From assembly GCA_023264735.1 (NCBI GenBank), contig JAHFVD010000067.1:1949-40362 (forward strand): 38,414 nucleotides of DNA, read 5' to 3'. This DNA is from Mycobacterium sp. (GTDB lineage Bacteria; Actinomycetota; Actinomycetes; Mycobacteriales; Mycobacteriaceae). Position 1 is the stretch's first letter, and each line of letters starts with the position of its first letter. The position numbers and the translations under genes are program-made. Positions 27,382 through 35,313 of this stretch are shown here, in pieces. A model generated the notes under the pieces. The model had not been told where the DNA came from and searched no databases. It saw nothing but the letters and a program-made list of their open reading frames with translations.

Positions 27382-28667
27382 CCGGGGGGCGACTCGGCAC
27401 CCTGGCCGACGCGCTGTGGCACCTGCACCGCACGCCAGACTTGGCCGCGATGCGGGCGGCCCGGTCACCGGACGCGCTGGCCCGGCTGGCGCTCGTCCCG
27501 GCGGCCCGAAACCTCGTCATCGCGACCGGTTTCCTTCCCGCGGACCTACGGTCCGAAGCCACCGCCGCCCTGCTGGCCTGCCGGGTACTCGACGCCTACG
27601 AAAACCTGAGCGCTCGCCCGCTGGCCGCCGGCGCCGTCGTCACCGCCGTGGACTACCTCAACGGCGACACCGACACACCGCCACCGCCTCTGCCGACGAT
27701 CGCCGTCCGTGACCGCGAAGCCGTCGACCTGGTGCTGGCCGAGCGCATCTGCGATGTGCGGGAGCTGCTGTCGGAACTGCCCTTCGAAGGCCGCACACGG
27801 ATCGGCCAATTGTTGGCCGATGTCAGCGAGGTGATGGTGCAAAACCTGGATCGCCCGCTGCCGAGGACCGCCTACGGCGAAGGCGTGTTCGGACGGATGA
27901 TGCTCTACGTATGCTCACTCGTCGCCGAGGATGCTTGCGCCGAGGGCGATTTGAGCGAACTCGCCGGATGCATCGGCGTCGCTGCCCAGTTGGCCAACGA
28001 CCTGCGGAACGGGGAACTGGTCCCGTACGGCGCCTGCGACCGAGAAGAACTGACCCAGAAGGTGATGCAACGCGTGCTGGCACCCGCACTAGGCAGCATC
28101 GCCCTGCTGGCCCGGCTCGGCCCGTGCATCCACAGTCGTGGCGCCCGGGTGTCGATGGCCTATCTGACCATGACGACGACCGCGTCCTTATGCGCGGCCG
28201 TCGGAGCGCCCGCACCCTACCGCCGACCGGTACGGCTGGCTGCGGCAGTGCTGGCGTCTGCCTCAACTGCTCAATGGACCGCGATGCTGAAACGAGTGCG
28301 CAGGTCCGTCGGTCGGGCGATCCACTGTATGTTGGGTGCGTCGCTCCACTCCCCGGTGAAGGCTGGCCCTGCTGCTCGATCGGGCGCGGCCGACCTTCTT
28401 ACCCTTGGTGATCCGCGCTCGATGCCGCCCTCGGTGGGCCCGCTGATCGTCGACACGACCTTCAAGCTCGTCGAAGCCCTGCCTGCAGAACCGCTGACCG
28501 GCGAACTGCCCGAGTTCCAAGTGCGCCGCATGATGATCGCCGACCATCTGGCCTTCAGCGCCCTGGAACGGCTACGCCCCCGCGACGCCAACGGTATGCG
28601 GGCCCTCGCAACGCAATTCCAGCTCTCCGCCCTCCAGGTTGGCGGCGGCCCTACTGCGGGACGGTGA
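27378..28667 (+). CDS. Divergent squalene/phytoene synthase-like protein
   Basis: A 429-residue helical protein with a weakened squalene/phytoene synthase pattern. AARNLVIATGFLPADLRSEA then LLACRVLDAYENL corresponds to 'ARSFYLA..LLP..LR' and 'FCR..DDxAD', but the first Asp-rich motif is only D-x-x-x-N (DAYEN). The second region is GVAAQLANDLRNGEL in place of the family's 'GxALQLTNILRD'. So the fold is likely head-to-head prenyl synthase, but metal-binding residues are reduced and activity may differ (cyclase, transferase or scaffold). There is no phytoene desaturase in the cluster, which argues against a carotenoid. Its 3' end overlaps the convergent mctB end by 17 bp. Confidence 0.65.
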   Translation: MTGGRLGTLADALWHLHRTPDLAAMRAARSPDALARLALVPAARNLVIATGFLPADLRSEATAALLACRVLDAYENLSARPLAAGAVVTAVDYLNGDTDTPPPPLPTIAVRDREAVDLVLAERICDVRELLSELPFEGRTRIGQLLADVSEVMVQNLDRPLPRTAYGEGVFGRMMLYVCSLVAEDACAEGDLSELAGCIGVAAQLANDLRNGELVPYGACDREELTQKVMQRVLAPALGSIALLARLGPCIHSRGARVSMAYLTMTTTASLCAAVGAPAPYRRPVRLAAAVLASASTAQWTAMLKRVRRSVGRAIHCMLGASLHSPVKAGPAARSGAADLLTLGDPRSMPPSVGPLIVDTTFKLVEALPAEPLTGELPEFQVRRMMIADHLAFSALERLRPRDANGMRALATQFQLSALQVGGGPTAGR

Positions 28668-29592
28668 TCGACGAAGCACCGGGCCCGATGCCAAACTTGC
28701 CCGTCGGTCCGCCGTTGATCAGGTTCTGCAGGGCCAGCACGGTGGTGATGCGGCCGGACTCCACGCTGATGTCGTCGACGGTGGTCACATCGGCGGCCAT
28801 GCCCGCGTCGGCGCGGGTCACCGCCACCGCGGCGGTCCCGGCGGCGGATCCGTCCCGGCCGGCAAGCACGGTTCCTGCCCCGTGCGGGGCCATGGCCGCG
28901 GCGAAGCGTGCGACCGTCGAACCCTGGTTGCCGGCGTCATCGCCGAGTGTTCCCCCGGTGACGACCACCGCGGTGTTGGCCGCGCCGATGTGGTCACCCG
29001 AGTAGGTCAGGAAGCCGGTGTCGCGCAGCGCGGCCAGCACGGTGTCGCGCTGCATGTCGTCGGCCGGCCGGATCTCGGGCTTGCGATTGATCAGCAGCGC
29101 GATGCCGAGCAGATCACCGGCTTGGGATCCCTGGTCTACCATCGTGGTGCTCAGCTGCGCCCCGGCGGGCACGATCGAGGAGTTCACCACCGAGCGCAGC
29201 TTCTCCGCGGAGTTCGCTTCGACGAACTCACTCGTCAGCGCGATCGTCCCGGTGACGACGCCGCCGGCCTGGCCGACGATCCGGCTCATGGCCGCCACGT
29301 CGTCGTTGTCGGAGTCGGGGGTGCGGATCAGCACCACCGACTTGCCCGCCAGCGCGTCGCGCACGATCCTGCCCGACATCTGGGTGTCGAATTCATCAGC
29401 GGCGCTGAGCTTTTCGTTCACCGCGTTGCGCTGATCGGTGAGTGTGGTGATCTGTTTGTTCAGATCACCCTTTTCGGCGCGCAGTCCGGACAGCAGCGTG
29501 TCCGACAGCACGCCGGAGCCCAGGAACACTCCGACGGCCAGCGCGAGGAATACTGCTGCCAGCGAAATGGCATGTTGGCGTAGCGAAATCAC
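28651..29592 (-). CDS. mctB: MctB/SteB-type envelope protein (copper transport / cell separation)
   Basis: The 313-residue homologue of Rv1698, reported as a mycobacterial channel-like protein limiting copper and, in corynebacteria, as SteB acting with SteA in daughter-cell separation. The N-terminus has one membrane segment (HAISLAAVFLALAVGVFLGSG) followed by a coiled-coil stretch (GLRAEKGDLNKQITTLTDQRNAVNEKL), then an alpha/beta domain that ends in GPGASSITVPQ. The start is GTG 29592. It lies 25 bp after steA on the same strand. Its stop is overlapped by 17 bp by the convergent prenyl-synthase-like gene, marking the right end of the inserted cluster. Confidence 0.9.
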   Translation of the reverse strand: MISLRQHAISLAAVFLALAVGVFLGSGVLSDTLLSGLRAEKGDLNKQITTLTDQRNAVNEKLSAADEFDTQMSGRIVRDALAGKSVVLIRTPDSDNDDVAAMSRIVGQAGGVVTGTIALTSEFVEANSAEKLRSVVNSSIVPAGAQLSTTMVDQGSQAGDLLGIALLINRKPEIRPADDMQRDTVLAALRDTGFLTYSGDHIGAANTAVVVTGGTLGDDAGNQGSTVARFAAAMAPHGAGTVLAGRDGSAAGTAAVAVTRADAGMAADVTTVDDISVESGRITTVLALQNLINGGPTGKFGIGPGASSITVPQ

Positions 29593-29617
29593 AGCGGTGA
29601 GCCTTTCTGCCCTACGC

Positions 29618-30802
29618 CTAGGTCACCCAGCTCTGCACCCACAGCGAGAAATGGTTCCAGTAGGTCACGATCCAGTCGATGACGAACGTGTCGGCCCGCG
29701 ACACCCACAGCGCGGCGATGATGGCGAACAGAACCGCCAGGATCAGCATGGCGATCGCGCCACCGGAGATGTGGTTGCGGTACAGCGTGGCAACGGCTTT
29801 CGCGTCGACCAGCTTCTCGCCCACCTTCAACCGGGTGAGGAAGGTCGACGGGTTGCTCTGCTGGCGGGAGCGATCGAAGAACTCTTCGATGCTCGCCGAA
29901 TGACCTGCGGTGACGATCAGCGCGGCGCCGTGGTGATCGACGAGCAGCAGCGCCAGGTCGGCGGCCGAACCCGCGGCCGGGAACGTCATGGCCCCGATGC
30001 CCAGGTCCTGAATGCGCTCCAAACCGTTGGCGTGGCCGTCGGAGTCGGCGGGAAGCACCACCTGCGCACCGCTCTTGAGGACGTCGGCGCTCATCTGATC
30101 CGGGTTGCCGACGATCAGCTGGGGCCGGTAACCGTGCTTCTGCAGGACGTCGGCGCCGCCCTCCACACCGACCAGCACCGGCTGGTACTCCTTGATGAAC
30201 GGCTTGAGCGCCTTGAGGTCTTCTTCGGCGCCCGGGCCGTCGGCCACCACCAGGACGTGGCGGCGGTAGACGTCGACGTCGATCTCCGGAATCCCGATCC
30301 CGTCGATCAGCAGCGGGCTCTCGCTGCGGATGAACTCGATGGTGTTACCGGCGAAGGCCTCCAGATGCGCGACAAGCCCAGTCTTGGCGTCCTGCATGAG
30401 GTCGGCGATCTCTTCGTCGCTGCGCTCCACGCCGTGGGCCAAACGACGGTCACCGGCATACACGCCGCCGTTGTGCAGCCGGATCTTCGCGCCGTCCTTG
30501 ATCTTCTTGAAGATCTCCTCGCCTGCGGTATCGATCAGCGTGATGTTGTTGGCCACCAACACCTCCGGCCCGAGGTTCGGGTAGCGACCCGAGATCGACG
30601 GGGAAGCATTGACGACGCCGGCAATGTTCGCGTCGACCAGAGCGTCAGCGGTCATCCGGTCCAGGTCGAGGATGTCGAGCACGACGATGTCGCCCGGGCC
30701 GACGCGGCGCAGCAGGCGGTCGATGTCGCGGTCGACGCGGGCCGTGCCCGTGACGCCTGGTCGTGCACCGGTGTTACGCGAGAGAAGCGCTGACATCTTC
30801 AT
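29618..30802 (-). CDS. steA: SteA-type cytokinetic protein (Rv1697 homologue)
   Basis: A 394-residue protein with a soluble thiamin-pyrophosphokinase-like domain (VVADGPGAEEDLKALKPFIKEY near 220, then RPQLIVGNPDQMS) and a C-terminal membrane helix (GGAIAMLILAVLFAIIAALWVS). In Corynebacterium SteA joins SteB at the division site and helps daughter cells separate. It lacks evidence of enzymatic use of thiamin. Its position directly before mctB/steB is the conserved arrangement. The start is ATG 30802, with a second ATG two codons later; both are possible. Confidence 0.9.
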   Translation of the reverse strand: MKMSALLSRNTGARPGVTGTARVDRDIDRLLRRVGPGDIVVLDILDLDRMTADALVDANIAGVVNASPSISGRYPNLGPEVLVANNITLIDTAGEEIFKKIKDGAKIRLHNGGVYAGDRRLAHGVERSDEEIADLMQDAKTGLVAHLEAFAGNTIEFIRSESPLLIDGIGIPEIDVDVYRRHVLVVADGPGAEEDLKALKPFIKEYQPVLVGVEGGADVLQKHGYRPQLIVGNPDQMSADVLKSGAQVVLPADSDGHANGLERIQDLGIGAMTFPAAGSAADLALLLVDHHGAALIVTAGHSASIEEFFDRSRQQSNPSTFLTRLKVGEKLVDAKAVATLYRNHISGGAIAMLILAVLFAIIAALWVSRADTFVIDWIVTYWNHFSLWVQSWVT

Positions 30803-30918
30803 GGGGGGATTCTGTCGGCGGCTAGGCCCATATCAGTGGAGGCGCGCCGTAACAACAGCCCCACAAGTCACATTTTGTCACAGGAGTAACACGGTTTGGA
30901 CGCGGGAACGCTGCCTTC

Positions 30919-31482
30919 TCAGCCCGCGCGATGGCCATTCAAGAAGTCAGCGACGAGGGCTTCCGCATCGAATCCTGCGCCGGGCACCGAGGCGCCCGTG
31001 CGCGACCATAGGCCGGATACGAGCTGTGGCGCGATCAGCATGACCAACTTCTGCCACGGATCACCCTGCGCCAGTTGCCCTCGACCTTGGTGCGCCTCGA
31101 TGAGCCGAACGGCGTTGAGCAGGTTCGGCATCAGAGCCGCCATCGCCTCGCGCAACTCGGGATGGCGCGGGGCATCGGTGAACAGAGTCATGACGGCGCC
31201 CCCGTACGTCTGGGCCGTCTCCGCGTACGCCCGAACCAGCGCGACGAGGTCCGCCTCGACGTCATGGGTGACGGCGACCCGGGCGAACGACGTGTCAGCC
31301 AGGACACGGGTGAGGGCGGCATTGATCAAGGACGCCTTGTCGCCGTAGCGGCGGAACAGCGTCGCCTCGTTGACACCCGCGCGCTTGGCGATCTCCTGGG
31401 TCGTGGTGGAGCGATACCCCGATTCCGCGAACACCGTCACGGCCGCCCGGAAGAGCTCGTCCTCGTCGATTCGCTTCGGCAT
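30919..31482 (-). CDS. TetR family transcriptional regulator
   Basis: A 187-residue repressor. The N-terminal HTH is FRAAVTVFAESGYRSTTTQE, then IAKRAGVNEATLFRRYGDKASLI, typical of the AcrR/TetR type; the C-terminal ligand domain is not recognisable. It is not of the butyrolactone-receptor type, which has a 'GALYFHF' ending to its HTH. Ten bases upstream of its ATG begins a perfect palindrome (31492-31517), the likely autoregulatory operator, which also faces a decayed plus-strand gene. It lies 116 bp before steA on the same strand but interrupts an otherwise core region, so it is a lineage-specific insertion. Confidence 0.92.
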   Translation of the reverse strand: MPKRIDEDELFRAAVTVFAESGYRSTTTQEIAKRAGVNEATLFRRYGDKASLINAALTRVLADTSFARVAVTHDVEADLVALVRAYAETAQTYGGAVMTLFTDAPRHPELREAMAALMPNLLNAVRLIEAHQGRGQLAQGDPWQKLVMLIAPQLVSGLWSRTGASVPGAGFDAEALVADFLNGHRAG

Positions 31483-31491
31483 CCCATCAGT

Positions 31492-31517
31492 TTAATGCAA
31501 GTTATTACTTGCATTAA
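31492..31517. promoter_or_regulatory. Perfect inverted repeat, probable TetR operator
   Basis: Left arm TTAATGCAAGT (31492-31502), spacer TATT, right arm ACTTGCATTAA (31507-31517): an 11-bp perfect dyad. It lies between the tetR start and the remnant gene on the other strand, the standard place for a TetR-type operator. The AT content stands out from the surrounding GC-rich DNA. Confidence 0.82.
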
Positions 31518-31567
31518 GGCTGGTGCGGATTTAGCATCCGGTGATCGACGAGAAGGGAGACTTCACC

Positions 31568-31662
31568 ATGGCAATTGGTGTCGTTTGGTATCCACCGATT
31601 GATCGGCAGGCCTACGACGCGATGCGCCGCCGGAGTTGATTTTCGACGTGCACGCCCGCTAA
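31568..31662 (+). pseudogene. Remnant of a small gene divergent from tetR
   Basis: AGAAGGGAGA provides a good ribosome site before ATG 31568. The frame then reads MAIGVVWYPPIDRQAYDAMR and RRS before a stop at 31637-31639, 23 codons in all. In the next frame the sequence reads ELIFDVHAR and stops at 31662, which looks like the end of the same kind of protein. The start resembles small ABM-like/dimeric alpha-beta barrel proteins ('MPIGVV....YDAV'). An internal deletion joining the two ends of a roughly 100-residue gene would explain it. The alternative is a genuine 23-residue peptide. Confidence 0.5.
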
Positions 31663-31702
31663 GACCGGGTCGCGGCGGCGCGCTGACGAGTACCGTCAGC
31701 TG

Positions 31703-32647
31703 ATGGGGTGGCGGAGCGCACTTGTCGTCGCGCTCGGCCTGGGCGCGGCGCTGATCGGTGGCGCCGGCATCGCCCACGCCGATTCGTCCGGCACTGGTTC
31801 GTCACCCCGCGGGCCCAGCAGTTCCACACATTCCACCGGCCATTCCCCGCCGGCGGCCATGCGCACTTCCAAAAAGCGGACTCCCCCAACACCTTCCGGC
31901 CCTCGCCGCGAAGCCGGCTCGGGCGTCGCGCGGCCCGCACCACGGCCCCCCGTCCAACCGGCACCGACTGCACCGGACCCGGTCACCGCCGTCACCAAAT
32001 GGTTCGGCGAGCTGCACGACTATCTGACCGGCGCCCCCGAAGCCCAGCCCACTCCCGCTGACTCGACCCAGACACCGTACGGCGATATCGGGAAATGGAT
32101 GCTCAAGCGGACCGGCAAGCTCGCCGACTGGCCGAGCCCTGCCTATCCATTCAAGACCCTCTACCAGCCGATCAACGTGATCATCGTCGACTCGACGTCG
32201 ACCACCGCCGCCGAGTCGGCCGCCAAGCTCAACGCCGCGCTGACCGCCGCCGGCTTTCCCGCCCAGCAGATCCACTCCACCGGCTATCAGGGCGTCATCG
32301 AGGGAGTCGTCTACGGCCAGCAACCAACCGGATCCCAGGTGGCGTTCTCCAACGCGCACTGGCTGCTCATCAACGACCACGGCCGCGTCTTCGGCCCCGC
32401 ACCCGACCCCGCCGGCACCGGCTTCGTGTGGACCGCCTCGTTCAGCCGGGAGCAGCCCGGCCTGTCCAATTTGAATCCCACCCACATCTACGTCTCATTC
32501 CGCAAGGCCCGCGACACCGTCCGCGCCGCGCTAGTGGGCAGCGGGGCAACCGATCTGGGTTTGGTCGGCCTCGACAACAAGCTGGTCGGACGGACGATGA
32601 CGACCGGCGATCACGACGGCTACGCCGTGGTCATGTCACTCAGCTGA
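31703..32647 (+). CDS. Secreted protein of unknown function with Ser/Pro-rich spacer
   Basis: A 314-residue exported protein. The signal peptide runs to about residue 26 (ALVVALGLGAALIGGAGIAHA with an AHA cleavage site). Residues about 27-95 are a low-complexity Ser/Thr/Pro/Arg stretch; the remainder is a folded domain with KWFGELHDYLTGAPE, PINVIIVDSTSTTAAESAAK and HIYVSFRKARDTV segments. I do not recognise the family. It is convergent with recN and overlaps its end by 8 bp. Rv1696-Rv1697 are neighbours in M. tuberculosis, so this gene and the tetR region are extra here. The mature protein probably acts in the periplasm or outside the cell. Confidence 0.75.
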   Translation: MGWRSALVVALGLGAALIGGAGIAHADSSGTGSSPRGPSSSTHSTGHSPPAAMRTSKKRTPPTPSGPRREAGSGVARPAPRPPVQPAPTAPDPVTAVTKWFGELHDYLTGAPEAQPTPADSTQTPYGDIGKWMLKRTGKLADWPSPAYPFKTLYQPINVIIVDSTSTTAAESAAKLNAALTAAGFPAQQIHSTGYQGVIEGVVYGQQPTGSQVAFSNAHWLLINDHGRVFGPAPDPAGTGFVWTASFSREQPGLSNLNPTHIYVSFRKARDTVRAALVGSGATDLGLVGLDNKLVGRTMTTGDHDGYAVVMSLS

Positions 32648-34427
32648 ATCCCCGGTCGCTCCGCTCCTGCCCGCCGGAGCTGACCCGGTCCTCCTGCGCG
32701 GCCTCCAGCAGCTCCCGAGCGTGCGCGCGACCGGTGTCGGACTCCCCGAGCCCGGCCAGCATCCGGGCCAACTCGGCCACCCGCTGTTCGGTGTCCAAGC
32801 CGCGCACCTCGCTGGTGCCGTTGCCTGCGCTGTCGACGACCAGGTGGCTGTCGGCGTAGGCGGCGACCTGCGGCAGGTGGGTGACGACGATGACCTGGTG
32901 GCTGCGCGCCAAGCGCGCCAGCCGTCGCCCGATCTGCACCGCGGCCCGGCCGCCCACTCCGGCGTCCACCTCGTCGAACACCATCGTCGTGCCCTCGGCC
33001 GACGCCGCGAGCACGACTTCCAGCGCGAGCATGACACGCGACAGCTCGCCACCGGATGCGCTCTTGTTCAGCGGCAGGACGTCGGTGCCCCGGTGGGCGG
33101 TGAAGCCGAACTCGACGAGGTCGATACCTTCACCGCCGGCGTGCACGGTCTCGCCGGACGGCAACTTAAGCGGCGCGCTGTCGTCGTCACGGGCCGGCAT
33201 CAGCGACACCGCGACCGTGAAATCCGCGTGGGTCATGGCCAGTCCGGTGAGCTCGGCGGTGATGGACTTCGCCAGGCCCTTGGCCGCCTTGGTCCGCACC
33301 TTGGACAGCTCCAACGCGGCGATGGCCACCTGCCCGGCTAGCTCGTCGACCCGGCGGGCCAGCCCTGCCAACGCATCCTCGGACACGTCCAGTTGGGCCA
33401 GGCGTTCCCGGGACTGCTTGGCCCACGCCAACACTGCGTCGACATCGGCGGCGTACTTGCGGGTCAGGCTGCGCAGCTCAGCCTGGCGGGCCAGCTTGGT
33501 CTCCAGCGCGCTCGCATCGTCGGGCAGGTCACCCAGGAAGCTGCCGAGCTCGCGGGCGACGTCACCGACAACGGTCAACGCGTCGGCGAGCTGGCGCGCC
33601 ATGGCGCCAAGCGCGGGATCGTCGGTGGATTGGAGCATTGCCACTGCACGGCCCAAAGTGTCTGTCGCCGAATGGGGTTCACCGTCGGCGAGCTCGTCTA
33701 CCGACAGATTCACGCGGGCACCGGCGACCGCCTCCCGCAGCGCATCGAGCTCCGAGAGCCGACGGATGTCGGCCACCAGCGACTCGTCCTCGCCCGGCGT
33801 TGGGTCGACGCCGTCGATCTCGGTAAGCGCGAACTTGAGCCGGTCGGCTTCCTGAGCCAGTTCGCGAGCGCGGTTGGTCCGGTCGACGAGGTCGCGACGA
33901 GCCACCTGCCACTGGTCGCGCACTTTCCGGTAGCGCTCGAGTTTGGTGTCGACGTTCGCGAAGCGGTCGAGTGCTGCCCGCTGCTCCTCGGGGCGCATCA
34001 GCCGCAGCTGGTCATTCTGCCCGTGCAGGGTCAACAGCCCGGTGGTGAACGTGGTGAGCGATTTGGCAGGCACACTGCGCCCGCCCAGGTAGGCCCGCGA
34101 CGGCCCCTCCCGGCTGACGGTGCGCAGGGCGATGATGCTGCCGTCGTCGTCGCGGTCGGCGCCAGACGAATCGAGGATCTCGTCGATCTGGGCCGCGGTC
34201 GCATCGTCGAGTTCGGCAGTGGCGAACCGACCTTCGACGACGGCCCGATCAGCACCTGAGCGCACCCGGGTGGCGTCGGCCCGCGCCCCGCCCAGCAGAT
34301 GCAGCCCGGTCACCACCATGGTCTTGCCGGTGCCCGTCTCGCCCGTGAGCACGGTCAGGCCGCGGTCGAACTCCGCGGTCGCGGCGCTGATCGCGCCCAA
34401 TGACTCGATCCGGATCTCAGCCAGCAT
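32640..34427 (-). CDS. recN: DNA repair protein RecN
   Basis: An SMC-like ATPase that gathers DNA at double-strand breaks. The Walker A motif is GETGTGKTM near residue 31, the ABC signature is SGGELSRVMLALEVV, and Walker B is TMVFDEVDAGVGG; a long central coiled coil includes the segments between 150 and 360. The ATG-34427 protein (595 residues, MLAEIRIESLG) is standard; a longer frame to 34502 overlaps nadK and is rejected. It follows nadK by 7 bp. The last codons contain a 19-bp repeat shared with xerD, giving the tail SGGQERSDRGFS. Confidence 0.96.
   Translation of the reverse strand: MLAEIRIESLGAISAATAEFDRGLTVLTGETGTGKTMVVTGLHLLGGARADATRVRSGADRAVVEGRFATAELDDATAAQIDEILDSSGADRDDDGSIIALRTVSREGPSRAYLGGRSVPAKSLTTFTTGLLTLHGQNDQLRLMRPEEQRAALDRFANVDTKLERYRKVRDQWQVARRDLVDRTNRARELAQEADRLKFALTEIDGVDPTPGEDESLVADIRRLSELDALREAVAGARVNLSVDELADGEPHSATDTLGRAVAMLQSTDDPALGAMARQLADALTVVGDVARELGSFLGDLPDDASALETKLARQAELRSLTRKYAADVDAVLAWAKQSRERLAQLDVSEDALAGLARRVDELAGQVAIAALELSKVRTKAAKGLAKSITAELTGLAMTHADFTVAVSLMPARDDDSAPLKLPSGETVHAGGEGIDLVEFGFTAHRGTDVLPLNKSASGGELSRVMLALEVVLAASAEGTTMVFDEVDAGVGGRAAVQIGRRLARLARSHQVIVVTHLPQVAAYADSHLVVDSAGNGTSEVRGLDTEQRVAELARMLAGLGESDTGRAHARELLEAAQEDRVSSGGQERSDRGFS
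32654..32672 (-). repeat. 19-bp dispersed repeat at the recN 3' end
   Basis: On the minus strand this reads GGGCAGGAGCGGAGCGACC, identical to 12765-12783 inside xerD. It encodes the residues just before the RecN stop. GC-rich words of the kind GAGCGGAGCGA are often seen scattered in mycobacterial genomes, from memory; the exact 19-base identity is seen here. Confidence 0.6.
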
Positions 34428-34434
34428 CGGCGAA

Positions 34435-35313
34435 TCACTGCCCCCGCCAGCCGGTGACCGGCAGGCGGAACTTGCGCACCAACCGGTCGGTGAACGGCGC
34501 ACTGTCCAGCCGCACCCACTTCAGCGGTGTCGTGCACTTGGTCACCTCGAGGCGCCCGCCGGCCGGTACCCGCATCTCCCGGCGGCCGTCGCAGAACACC
34601 AGCGCGTCATGGCTGTCATCCTCGATCTCGATGGCGATCAGCGCAGTCGGGCTGGTGACCATCGGGCGGGCGAACAACGCGTGAGCGTTGTTGGGCACCA
34701 CGATGATTGCCTCCAGATCCGGCCACACGACCGGGCCACCGGCCGAGAACGCATAGGCGGTCGAGCCCGTCGGGCTGGACACCAGCACGCCGTCACAGCC
34801 GAACGAGGACACCGGCCTGCCGTCGATCTCCAGGACGACCCCGATGACCCCGAGCCGCGCGCCTTTCTCCAGGCTGGCCTCGTTGAGTGCCCAGCCGTGG
34901 GAGACGACCGTGTCCTCGGAGCGGACGGTGATGTCCAGCGTCATCCGTTCTTCGACGCGATAGTTGCGGGCGACGACGTGTTCGAGGACGGTGTCGATCA
35001 CCTCGGCTTCGGCCTCCGCCAGGAAGCCGATGCGCCCGAGGTTGATTCCCAGCACCGGGATCTCCGCGTTACGGGCCAGTTCGGCGGCCCGCAGGAAGGT
35101 GCCGTCGCCGCCGAGCACCAGCACCAGTTCGCAGCCAACTGCGGCGTTGGCGTCGGCGTCCACAACCTCGGTGTCGGCGCCCAAGACCTCGGCAGAGAGC
35201 ACCCGCAGCCCGATCCCGTTGTCGCTCAGCACTTTTTCCACCCGGCGAGCTGTCTCAGTGGCCTCGTCGCGGCCAGTGTGCACGACGAGCAGGATCACCC
35301 GCTCAGAAGTCAT
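34435..35313 (-). CDS. nadK: NAD kinase
   Basis: Phosphorylates NAD to NADP using ATP or polyphosphate. The GGDG motif is LVLGGDGTFLRAAEL, followed by LGINLGRIGFLAE and the NAD site SSPTGSTAYAFSAGGPVVWP. ATG 35313 gives 292 residues starting TSERVILLVVHTGRDEA, the usual N-terminus; the longer frame reads through tlyA. The ATG overlaps the tlyA stop by 4 bp, so the two are coupled, as in M. tuberculosis tlyA-ppnK-recN. Confidence 0.96.
   Translation of the reverse strand: MTSERVILLVVHTGRDEATETARRVEKVLSDNGIGLRVLSAEVLGADTEVVDADANAAVGCELVLVLGGDGTFLRAAELARNAEIPVLGINLGRIGFLAEAEAEVIDTVLEHVVARNYRVEERMTLDITVRSEDTVVSHGWALNEASLEKGARLGVIGVVLEIDGRPVSSFGCDGVLVSSPTGSTAYAFSAGGPVVWPDLEAIIVVPNNAHALFARPMVTSPTALIAIEIEDDSHDALVFCDGRREMRVPAGGRLEVTKCTTPLKWVRLDSAPFTDRLVRKFRLPVTGWRGQ

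Larger units (their letters stand above)
16017..28667. other. Terpenoid/AfsA-type biosynthetic and export gene cluster
   Basis: Ten genes in three operons (A: 16149-19823 +; B: 26055-19820 -; C: 26359-28667 +) lie between pyrG and mctB, which are adjacent in M. tuberculosis as I recall. They encode two isoprenyl diphosphate synthase-like proteins, a squalene/phytoene synthase-like protein, a UbiA prenyltransferase, an AfsA hotdog protein, an ICMT-like methyltransferase, a PEP-synthase-like phosphotransferase, a P450, an NTF2-like protein and an MmpL exporter. Three copies of one upstream element tie the operons together. No integrase, transposase or flanking direct repeat is visible. A prenylated, exported small molecule is the likely product, by inference. 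Confidence 0.75.

Noticed and set aside
16149..28667. Carotenoid biosynthesis cluster
   Set aside because: Prenyl synthase, phytoene-synthase-like and UbiA genes suggested it, but there is no phytoene desaturase or lycopene cyclase and the phytoene-synthase motifs are degenerate.
30919..31482. TetR gene as the butyrolactone receptor for the AfsA-like protein
   Set aside because: Its helix-turn-helix ends TLFRRYGDK rather than the receptor-type pattern, it lies outside the cluster beyond mctB and steA, and its palindrome does not match the three repeated elements.
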